Origin: Parasponia andersonii
Taxonomy: Eukaryota > Streptophyta > Magnoliopsida > Rosales > Cannabaceae
Length of the DNA: 64,000 bases
Assembly (NCBI GenBank): GCA_002914805.1
Contig: JXTB01000146.1
Coordinates: 356,036 to 420,035 of the forward strand
Reading direction: 5' to 3'
In this document: positions 23,436-33,463 of the stretch, in pieces
How the letters are laid out: the number at the start of each line of letters is the position of its first letter
How positions within the stretch are numbered: position 1 is the stretch's first letter
Position numbers and translations under genes: made by a program
The notes under the pieces: generated by a model
Database searches by the model: none
What the model was told of the DNA's origin: nothing
What the model saw: the letters and a program-made list of their open reading frames with translations, nothing else

Positions 23436-24505
23436 ATGTAAAGATAATGCATATTCTTAGTGAATATGGAGTAATTATGACAGTTTAGTATGAATATATC
23501 AATTGTGAAAATATATAATACTAATACATAATCAGAGTATTCAATTCTTATTGAAATTTGAAGAAAAATATTCTATTTAACTTTTGAAATATGAAAATAT
23601 CTAAACAATAGGTATTAGTATTCCAATTTTAAAAATACCTTTTTTTTTCTCTTCTTTTTAGATAAAAGACTTAATTTTACTTAAATTTTGAAAAATAGAA
23701 AAAATGGAAATTCTAAAAAAGCTGCCCAGCCTTGTTGGGAACACTGCCTGCCTTGCATTATTGGCTAATGGCCTTGTTCTTAAAATTACCAAAACCTCCT
23801 GCATTATAGGGTAAATGACTCACAACAAAATTCTATATAATAACATATAATTATAACCCTCTTGTTGAATTCAGATCGAGGGGCGCACACTTTCTTTAGC
23901 TGCTATTCTCTCAGTCGAATAAAAATTTGGTGTATTTGATGGTATTGAATGCCATATCTATTTTTTTTATGTTTTATTTTGCAATTAAATTATGAGTTGT
24001 TATAGCATATAATCAGTATATATTTATGTATTTAATTGATTTTTGATGGCTAGAGTTCTTGACTTTGCGATCCGATCAATAGAAAGGGTGTTATTGGGTT
24101 TTGAATATGTCTGGAGAAGAGGAAGAAAATGCCGCCGAGCTCAAAATTGGAGACGGTACAGTTATCCAAACTCATCTCTTTGCCTCTCTTTCTTATATAT
24201 ACGCTTAGTAGAAAGAATGTTATGTGTATTTATATTTAGGTTAATGTGGTCTGGACCCGAGAAAATTTTTTGTTAGTTTAAACTCTTTAGGTCGACAAAA
24301 GCAAGTATTTTGGGATATTGTGCGTGTGTTTTTTTTTTTTTTATTAGATGTTAGTGGCGCAGTTGGTATAGGATTCGAATCTTATTCTACAAATCCAAAA
24401 ACATAAAAGCTACTTCTAGATTTGTAGAATAGGATTCGAATCCTATACCAAACGCACCCTAGGTTTTTGGATTTGCTCATTGTAGCTTCTAATTCTCGTA
24501 ATTGT
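23436..24505 (+). repeat. Downstream copy of the NRPB4 5' region
   Basis: Partner of the block at 13728-14790. It contains about 670 bp upstream of the NRPB4 start codon, exon 1 and the first 350 bp of intron 1. It is contiguous with the rest of the gene, so it is taken as the native promoter region. Confidence 0.93.
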
Positions 24506-26295
24506 GCACTTTTAGACCATCTTTTAATTTCAGGTTGGGTAGAATAGCTGGGGATTTGTGTGTTATACATTTGCTCATTGAGGAAATTTACCCAAGTGAA
24601 CGGTGCTATATATATATATATATATATTTGTATTTCTAGGGTGACATCAAAAGATAAGCAAATTGTGGTGAAGAAATAAGATTTCAAGAAATATTTTAGT
24701 AGAGAAACTTGAATGATTTGTTGCAAGAGATGTAATAGTGGAAACAGGTCATGTTTTATTTGGATTTGTTATTTGATCTCTACACCGTGTTATGTACAAC
24801 AGACACTTTCTTTTCGAGATTCTAAGTAACTCTTACACAGTTTGACAGTGGGTTATTTTTCTTTTTCTTTTACAGAGTTTTTGAAGGCCAAATGCTTGAT
24901 GAACTGTGAAGTTGCTCTCATTCTTGAGCGTAAGTATGATCAGCTTCAACAGATGTCTGATGATCCAATGAACCAAGTTTCGCAGTAAGTATTAGACTTC
25001 TTCCTTTCCATTTTACGAATGATGTAGTCAGAATTATGAAGTCAGGCATATTGTTAAGTTGAATTCTCTGTAACTGTGTATTCTCAATTTACATTTTTTT
25101 ATCTATTACGCATTTGCATATGATCTTGCCTAATACAACTCAAGTTGTTCGTCTCTCTAAGACCGCAGTCTGTTGAATAACATTGTCTCCATTTCGGTTT
25201 ATTTTAATGGTTTTAGACAACATATAGGTTGTTTAGGACTTGATGGTTGAGCATAATAGGAAATCCTCAGCATGTTGCATTATTTCATGTTATATAGTCT
25301 GTTACCCTGTAAACTAAATTCTTCATGGCCTTGTCTTCCTTTTTCAGAGTGTTTGAGAAGTCACTCCAGTATGTGAAGCGTTTTAGCCGCTATAAAAATC
25401 CTGATGCTGTTAGACAAGTGCGAGAGTATCCTTCAATTGGTTATAATTTGTTATTTTGTCATATCTATCTAACTTATATTTCAGCTTGGTTTACATCTAA
25501 CTTTCAGCTTTTGTTCACATAATATTCTTACTGTTGTAGGTGTAGACTTGGGCTCAATTATTTTTTCCAGGCCTATGAACAATACTGGTTAATATTATGA
25601 ATCAAGTAAAAATGAAAACAAAATCACAGGTGTTTTTCATAATAAAAAATGTTGTTTTTGCTAGTAATTTCTGATATATGTGCTCGGTTCTTCCCATCCA
25701 AACTCTTATCCACACATCTGTTACCTTTAACTGCTGTTCAGAATCCTAAGTAGATACCAGCTAGCTGAGTTCGAGGTAAGATGCTGGATGACTTAGTAAT
25801 TTCTAGCTAAAGATTTGTTATTTCATGGAGATAACTAAATAGTTGTATTCTCCTTTGTGCAGCTCTGTGTGCTTGGCAATCTCTGCCCTGAAACTGTAGA
25901 GGAAGCTATTGCTATGGTACCATCTATAAGGGTATGTTTTTATTACACACGTACTTCTCCCTCTCATTTATTTTTTTAGTGCAGAACAATTAAAATTAAA
26001 TGTTCTATAATTTGTTTGTATGAAAGTTCTTGAAATCCGACCTTAGAGTTATTACGCCAGTCTTCTACCCTTCTAACTCTTTTAATTCAAGACTGAAAAA
26101 ACAAAAAAAAAAAAAAATCCCTCCTGATTTTAAGAAACTAAGAGAATGAATTATACCTGCTCTTCTAATGTAGTATAATCTGATGGAGTGTATTTCTTTT
26201 TTCATTTTTACTTGCAGACCAAAGGACGGGCTCATGACGATGAAGCAATTGAGAAAATGTTGAATGACTTGTCATTAATCAAGAAGTTTGAATAG
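24107..26295 (+). CDS. NRPB4: DNA-directed RNA polymerase II subunit RPB4
   Basis: Six coding exons at 24107-24155, 24876-24984, 25348-25425, 25742-25775, 25863-25931 and 26218-26295 join to 138 codons with all GT/AG borders in phase. The start MSGEEEENAAELKIGDE and the end NDLSLIKKFE are those of the plant RPB4 family. The core contains MNCEVALILE, FEKSLQYVKRFSRYKNPDAV, NLCPETVEEAIAMVPSI and HDDEAIEKMLNDL, the helical RPB4 fold that pairs with RPB7. The RPB4/RPB7 stalk sits on RNA polymerase II in the nucleus and takes part in initiation and in handling the emerging transcript. The length equals that of the full plant subunit as I know it. Intron 1 (24156-24875) holds a small MITE. The promoter and exon 1 are duplicated about 9.7 kb upstream. 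Confidence 0.97.
24352..24463. mobile_element. Small MITE in NRPB4 intron 1 (copy 2)
   Basis: Inverted ends with ggtataggattcgaatc on each side and a stem of about 45 bp. The right end, read outward, is agggtgcgtttggtatagg. It is the paralogue of the element at 14642. Confidence 0.65.
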
Positions 26296-27002
26296 TGACT
26301 TCGTCGTTTACATCTCAATTAGGGTCCAAGATGTTTTAATCGCATACATTATGCTATTGGAGCCTTTTGTTCATAGGACAATATAGTTTCATTCAGTTGT
26401 AAAGTTGTAATCTTACAGTCCAGGCTTCCAGTGACTTGAGCACTCTAAACATTTCATTCATCTTGATGTCGTCAAAATTCTGTAATACTACGGTTGAGTA
26501 TTAAGAATTAGATATTCACTTCTAGTAATTTTTTTTTTTTCAAACGGGAAACAGAGCTTTTATTAATGATTAAAAACTGAAGTACGAATAAGAGGAGTAT
26601 AATTCTGATTAATACCTTAAGGATAAGCATAGAATATAAAGACTTGAAAACACAAATGGAAAGGACAAAACAATCTAAACGATGTTAAACGCACCATTTT
26701 TCCTCTCAGAATGATGAAAGAAAGCAGAAATTCTTCAAATACCTTTGTCAGCATGTAATAATATTATGTGTATTATTATTTTTAAAAATGCTACTATACA
26801 TTATTACTCTTTCAGCTAGCATTATGAAAAAATAAAGGGAAAGAAGTTTGTAATTTATATTTCGATGTCGCAAGTTCAACGAATTTAAAAGCATAATATT
26901 GAAGGAGAATCTTCTTTTTTTTTTTTCCTTTTTCTTTTCAAAGAGTATGCTTGAAAGATAGAGGAAAACTTTGTCACATGTGTCGAATCGTTTTCTTTTA
27001 TG
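26296..27002. other. NRPB4 3' flank
   Basis: The first 200 bp or so are probably the NRPB4 3' UTR. At 26528-26575 a T-run followed by caaacgggaaacagagct and ttttattaatgatt reads on the minus strand like the poly(A) end of a LINE-type retroposon, but this is weak. No gene is seen. Confidence 0.45.
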
Positions 27003-27163
27003 TTATTAAGTTTTATCCTTTTTGTTGTATTTTAAGATTTGTATTGACCAATGCTTAATTGATCTATCAAATCATCTTAAATCTCTTAAGAAAGATTTGA
27101 TAGATCAATTAAGCATTGGTCAATACAAATCTTAAAATACAACAAAAGGATAAAACTTAATAA
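27003..27163. repeat. Long near-perfect hairpin (71/70-bp arms)
   Basis: The left arm 27003-27073 and right arm 27094-27163 are inverted complements with a single extra T in the left arm. Pairing continues imperfectly into the 20-base middle (cttaa with ttaag), leaving a loop of only a few bases. A transcript across it would fold into a very stable stem. It could be a young small-RNA hairpin locus or a foldback MITE. No target duplication was found. Confidence 0.95.
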
Positions 27164-27714
27164 CTTGTCGTTAAAACTCTTTACCAGAAGTCCACAACAA
27201 CTTAGAAAAGTTGTTTTTAATCATGTTAATTGTATGATTAAATAAATATGTATAATCTAATATATCAAAAAAATATATTTCGGTACATTATGCTTTAGCA
27301 AAAACAAATCAATAGAAAACATGAAATAAAAGACTAATCTTATACCCAAAAAATTGTAGTTATTTGGTACAGTATTCTTTTTCTTTGTCATTTGGGTCTT
27401 TTTTTCTATTTTTGAGATGCCACGTTTTTCTCGTAAGAATTATATTGTAGCCTATATGGGTTGGAAACAGGAATTGAAGAGAGAATGAATGGCGGATTGT
27501 TTAATTAATTTGTGGCGTTTTTTGTGTGAGAAAGAGGACAGTAGTTGGTGAAAAAGCAAGGTGGTAAAGTTGTAATAAGTTAGAAAGGAGGGGTTGTTTA
27601 TTAAGTCCTACTGGTTGAGAAAAATAAAATAAAAAATGTGTTGTATAAATGAAGTGGACAGTGGGTGTCAAAGAGGTTGTTCTGAATTTTTTTTTTTTTT
27701 TTTTATCTCTATTC

Positions 27715-28660
27715 TTTATATTAGGGTTAATATCACCAGTTCTCAACCTTTCTCTCGTGTATTGATTAAGTCTCTTTTTTTTCCCATAGTTTTTGAATCT
27801 TTAATTTTATGATGTATCTTTAATTTTATGATTTGTATCACTTAAGTATTTTATATCATTTTCTGACAACATCATCCTTAAATATGCATGTGTCCCTTAT
27901 GTGAGCATTTTTTAAAGAGGTTTTGGGGAATTTTAATTGCTAAAAGATGCCCCTAGTTTTCTTCCTTTTTCTTTTCTTTTTTTTTTTAATTTTTTTTTTC
28001 AAAAGTTCATATTTAAAAGGAAACATAGATAGGAAAAGTAAATAGCAATAATTAAAATTATTTTTTTAAAAGAAAAAATAATTATACCTCAAAAATATTT
28101 TTTTTGAGATATATTTTCATTATATGCTATTTATAATAATTTTCTATTTAAAAAAGAAAGAGAAGTTTTAACTATAAATAGCAAATAATAAAAATATATC
28201 TCAAAAATAATTTTTTTGAGATATAGTTGTTTCTTTATTTTTAGATATATTTTCATTATATGATATTTATAATGATTTTCTATCAAAAAAAATAATGAAA
28301 ATATATCTCAAAAAATTATTTTTGAGATATAGTTGTTTTTTTTCCTTTTTTTATATAAAAAAGTAATTTTAATTATTTGCTATTTACTTTTTCTATCTAT
28401 GTTTCCTTTTAAATGTGAACTTAAAAAAAAAATTAGGGGCTTCTTTCAGCAATTAAAATTCCCCAAAGACCCTTAAAAATGCTCATATGAGGGGCATATA
28501 TACATATAATTGCAAAGTTGACAGAAAATAGTATAAAGGACTTAAGTGATACAAAATTGTAAGGTTGAGGACTCAAAAACTACGAAAAAAAGAAAGAGGA
28601 CTTAATCAATACACGATGGAAAGATTAGGGACTCTGGGTAATATTAACCTTTTAAATTAT
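27715..28660. mobile_element. Palindromic Mutator-like foldback element
   Basis: The element body 27724-28651 (928 bp) is inverted along nearly its whole length. Its left end GGGTTAATATCACCAG pairs with its right end, and inner landmarks such as cgtgtattgattaagtc and ggggaattttaattgc occur in mirror positions. Arms are about 440 bp with A/T-rich sub-palindromes in the middle. The flanks tttatatta (27715-27723) and tttaaatta (28652-28660) form a 9-bp target duplication with one mismatch, the length typical of Mutator-like elements. It carries no coding sequence. Confidence 0.8.
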
Positions 28661-28763
28661 ATAGCAATTTAGTTCCTATATTTTATTTATTTTCTTTTTG
28701 GCATTTACATAATGAACCAACAATGGAGACCGTAGGTATCTCATACCTTCTCCCACTCAATAT

Positions 28764-30660
28764 TTTGTAATTAGGGATTTAATGATTTTATCAAATTATC
28801 TAACTTACTTAGTAACCTAAAATTAGTTATGTAAGCATGTTCATATTTTGCATGTGAGTAGTTCTACTATCCTATATGACATTTTACTAAGATCATATAA
28901 TTAAATACTCTATATAGAATATGCATGCAATATTATTCATATAATAATCAAATATTAGCAGAATTTAATAAAATAAAAAAATTAATGATTATCAATCATT
29001 CTAGCATTTATTATTATTTAATATTTGAACAATCTTTTCACAAAAGATATTATTAAATAATAACTGTGAGAGATAATATTCAAGTTTAAATAATTAAGAT
29101 TTTCACAAAATCGAATTTAATTAATTAAAAGATTTAATCCAAATTAAATCTCCTTGGATATTTCAAAAATTTGAATTCAACTTTTGAATTATAAATTTAA
29201 TTATCTCATAATTAAAATATCTCCCACTTATTGAATTTTCAAATTTGAAATTATCTCATAATTTTCAAATCATTATTTTAATCTAATTAAAATAAAATAT
29301 AAACTTTCCATTTAAATTTAAATTGGATAATGTAGATATTTACTAATTAAAATCTTCACAAGATTTAAAATTAGATATATACATGATTTAATCAAATTAA
29401 ATCTCTATAAATATCTGTTGATTTAAATTTATCTTTTAAATTTCAAATCTCAAATTAATTATCATATAATTAATATTGATTATCTAAAAGATTTAATCAC
29501 ATTAATCTGTTAGATTATTTCTAGATTTAAATTCAATATCTGAATTTCAAATCTTTAAATTAATTATTAGATAACTAATATAGATAATCTTTTGAAAATT
29601 TAATCTTATTAAATCTTCTAGATTATCTCTTGATTTAAATTCAATATTTGAATTTCAAATCATAAATTAATTATAAAATAATTAATATAGTAATATTATC
29701 CAATCACATAAATTTAAATTTAGATTTATCTCATAATATCTAATAATTTATTTTAATCTCATTAAAATAAATAGAAAGTTTAAAATCTTGCCAAATCTGA
29801 AATTATCTCATAATTTCTAATTATCCATTTTATCTCATTAAAATTAACTACAAACTTTAAATTCAAAATTAAACAGATTTGGATAGATAAGATATTCTTT
29901 CCAATTTTAATTTGAAATCTTCATAAGTTTCAAATTTAAATTATAAAATATTTAACTATTTAATCTCCTAAAATATCTCTAGATTTGAATTTAAATCAAA
30001 TTCAAATTCAAACAAATAACTAATTATCTCATAAATAGTTTAGTAAATATCTAACCGACTATTTTGAATTTGAAAATTTTAAACATTATCACATAATATT
30101 TAATAAAAATTATATCTAATTAAAATTTTAAATTAATTTTGAATTCACTCTTAATTTCAAAATTTTATATTTTAATCGAATTAAAATATATTTAAGATAT
30201 AGATCTTATCTATATCTATTTAATTTAAAATTTTAATTTTGGGAGTTAATTAATTCCCTATTTATTTAAATTGATTTCCTTAAATAGTGGTATCTCATCC
30301 ATATTTCAATTTAAAATCAAATTTATTTAAATATGTAATCCTATCCATATTTAAATAGTCATTCAAATTTCTTTAAATCAAGTGATCTTACTCTTGATTT
30401 GAATTTATTTAAATTGAGGATCTTATCCTTAATTTAAATCTTTCCATAAACTAAGGATCTCATCCTTAATTTAAATTCAAATATTTAAATTTCAAAATTA
30501 GAGAATATAGGATTTTCTGATAGAATCTTATCCTATCAGATTAGTTACTAAAATTTAAATTTCAAAAATTAGATAAGGTAACGAATTCAAATTTCCTAAA
30601 TTATCTCTGATTCAAAATTCAAATAAGGAAATTTAAAATAGGAAATTATCTAAAATAGAT
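28764..30660 (-). repeat. AT-rich degenerate tandem repeats (about 105-bp period)
   Basis: Phrases of the type gatttaaattcaatatttg followed by aatttcaaatc and aattaattat recur. Anchors at 29420, 29524 and 29632 are spaced 104 and 108 bp. Copies are strongly diverged toward both ends. There is no coding potential. This is the distal internal part of the LTR element at 28748-33463. Confidence 0.65.
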
Positions 30661-30689
30661 AATCTGACGTCAACGGTATTGGGACGCCG

Positions 30690-31400
30690 ATCGGAATGCC
30701 GTCACATAGTTCGGAACAAGCTAAAGGTCCGAACGGGAAACCGTAACGAGGAAGATCCTTAGAATGTCATGCGGCCACGCTCGGGACAATTCCGAGCGCC
30801 GACAGGCTCGTATAATGCTACACGGCCTCGCTCGGGACAAGTACTAAGCGACAATGGGCTCGCGTAGATTTCGACGACAAGCGTACAAGACAGCATGCAT
30901 GCGGCTACGGAGGCGGGACAAAGTGGCGCGGCTATGGGTACGAGACATCGTTGCATACAGATGTGTAGTCATACCCACGTACAGCATAAAGAACGGGTCC
31001 TCGAGGATGTCACGCGGTCATGTACGGAACTAATTCCACACGCCAATGGGTCACACACGACATTGGCATAGCTACGGACACAGGACGAAGCGACCACAGA
31101 AGCGGAACAAAGCCCGCGCGGCCACAGGAGCGGGCCGACACCCGTGCAACTAGCGCACAGGGTGCTACCCACGCGGCCACGACAGCGGGCCAACACCCAG
31201 GCAGCTAGCACACGGAGTGCCACCCGTGTGGCCACGGCAGCGGGCCAACACTCATGCGGCTAGCGCACGGGGTGCCACCCGTGCGACCAGAGTGTGGGGT
31301 TGCTCCCACACGGCCAATGCGCGGGGTTGCCACCCGCGCGTCCATCGTGTGGTTCTCCCCATTGTAGCAACACGGGCGGCACGCACGACTCTCATCGTGC
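30690..31400 (-). repeat. GC-rich tandem array with 55-bp period
   Basis: Units beginning at cggccac recur at 31120, 31175, 31230 and, diverged, near 31284, exactly 55 bp apart. Weaker units of about 51 bp occur at 30772 and 30823. The units carry gcgggccaacaccc, gctagcgcac and gggtgccacccgtg words. The array is CpG-rich and sits inside extremely AT-rich DNA. Short reading frames on both strands come only from its base composition. It lies just inside the LTR, where some retroelements carry leader repeats. Confidence 0.8.
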
Positions 31401-31794
31401 GCCGCCTCGTAGCATTTTTGAATCCGAAAAATCCGTAACTTAATTGTCAAACAGTTTTTCTCAAAATCTATGATACAATTAAAGATTAAATGACTTTCTA
31501 CGTACAGTTTTATCAAGAACATAAAACATAAACTCATAGAAAATCAAGAACATGCTAGAATCATATTCAAAAACAAATCACATGATCATAAACTCATAGT
31601 GACATCTAATTAATTATCATTTAAACTCATTAAATCAATCAATCATCATACATAGTAGAGCATACTCATAAATATGAACAAGACCAAACATAATCAAAGA
31701 GATCATTATGGAAATTATAGATCATCAAACTTTAAGAGAATAAACATGAATAAGATATGTTAGATCATCGAAAACCTTTGCTCTTGATACTAAT

Positions 31795-33463
31795 TGCTGG
31801 AAATTCTGAAAAATAAATTTTGAAAAATAATTTTATCAAAAATAATTTTTGCAGTTTTGTAAACAAATCAAGAACGCAGCAGAATAGGTATTTTAAAATT
31901 TTCTTGAAATTTTACAAAACAAAAACGTAGGATCGTTGATCTAACATAAATCAATTCATGGATCTTGGTTTAGATAAAACTTGTAAACGCTTCACAACCA
32001 TTTAGCCTTCTCATCTATTCTCTAGAGTCCGTTGAATGATTCGGTGTATAGGCACCTTCTTGATTCCCAACGAGAGATGAGCGAATGATCCGGAAGACGA
32101 TCTTCCTTCTCCTTGAGTGCACGTCTACGACCATGGGTATCTCTCCCTTAGTGGCCATAAACGAACACGGGACTTCTCCCGCGACGGCTCGTCTCTCTCA
32201 CTCTCTCTTTTCTCTCTGTCACACGAAAAATGCATAGTTACTGTGCATGAGTGGCGTGTATAACCTTTAGACTGACTTAGGAGAACTTTTCTCTTAAGTA
32301 TTTAAAGAGATGTAAACCCTAATGGGCTTATTGGGCTCAACTGACCATTCAATTAGTTATTGGGCTATGTGTGAGCTAGACAGGGGACCTTATAAATCCA
32401 AATAGTCTAAAGCTCCAATGTGCCAACTACCCATAATTATACTTAACTCTTAATTATGATTGGGCCTTGTCCATTAATATTAAGGCACTCCACGATAGGC
32501 CCAATATTGCACTCTTAGACTAAATGTCATATATTTTCTGTGAAGCTAATTAACACTTTAATTAACTTGATCCATTTAGCATATACTATACCTGCAGATA
32601 TACCCTCGATGCAATGCCATACTAGTGAGGTGAAATTACCGTATTACCCCTCTAGTACATAATTATCTTTGAGTTGCCATTTTTCATCTAATGGATAATA
32701 ATTGACTACAGTGTTTGTAACTGCCCATACAAACACAGTCAAATTCATAAAGTAAATACCTGGCGCCTAGTTTTTTTATTATCCAAGTCCTTGAAAAAAC
32801 TCAAAATGATATTATATGCAGGGTGTCCAAATCATGAAAGGCGTTCTCATCAATTCACAAATCTTATCTTCCAAGATACCGGAGTTCGAACCATATAATC
32901 AGAACTAGTCCTTTAGTAAGTCAAAAAGATAAAACCCATGAAAGCAAATCCGACAATCACTAGGATTAAGATAATCTTGCAATAGTGCTAGATTAGTGAA
33001 AGATAGAATATTGAGTTACGACACCTAACCTCAAATTCTATTTTCACTTAGTCCAGTTCAATGCACTTATAACTTTCTTATAACGCACTAGTGTTTCTAT
33101 CCGAAGTCAGACACTTCGATGATTGGAGACTTCATCAATCCCGTTGAAATAGACAACACTACATTCTATGGCAAAATAAAGTATTCCATCTTTATTTGCA
33201 GAATGTGAACTTTTAATTTAGACATAATGAAATAAAGAATTTAGTCTCCCACATATGAACACTTCACACGAACAATTATTTATTACTCATTATTAGTTAT
33301 GGAAACTTTTAGACGTTTGTATAATAGAAAACATAAACATCACATGTATATAATTGGGACATAATATGGAATTTATTAATAACAAATAGATAACACTTAA
33401 ATCCAATAAACATTGTTTAAAATGCCAAACAAAGAAACTGCTTTCTAGGGCATATTCCCAACA
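31795..33463 (-). repeat. LTR of the copia-type element
   Basis: On the minus strand the LTR opens TGTTGGGAATATGCCCTAG and ends CCAGCA, giving TG...CA borders over 1669 bp. The TGTTGGGAATATGCC start is a common opening of plant copia-type LTRs. The minus-strand sequence directly after it, GTATCAAGAGCAAAGG, resembles the tRNA-Met-type primer site GGTATCAAGAGC. Confidence 0.75.

Larger units (their letters stand above)
28748..33463 (-). mobile_element. Non-coding copia-type LTR element (LARD-like), one LTR missing
   Basis: Read on the minus strand: LTR 33463-31795, a degraded tRNA-Met-type primer site near 31785, a GC-rich repeat array, an AT-rich repeat array, then a polypurine-like gagtgggagaagg at 28748-28760. 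The second LTR expected right after that tract is absent. No gag or pol motif is visible in about 3 kb of internal DNA. A large non-coding internal region between LTR signals is the layout of a LARD, a non-autonomous element mobilised by a relative. Confidence 0.65.

Noticed and set aside
26528..26580. LINE 3' end on the minus strand
   Set aside because: Only a T-run and an aataaaagctct-type phrase support it. No coding part or target duplication was seen, so it was not listed as an element.
30759..31537. Several 60-110-codon frames on both strands in the GC-rich array
   Set aside because: They overlap each other in several frames and come from the base composition of the 55-bp repeats. No motif or codon logic supports a gene.
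31786..33463. Treating the 1.67-kb LTR as a solo LTR
   Set aside because: A primer-site-like sequence and a large internal repeat region with a polypurine-like end follow it, so a truncated element explains more than a solo LTR. The 5-bp duplication needed for a solo LTR was not found.
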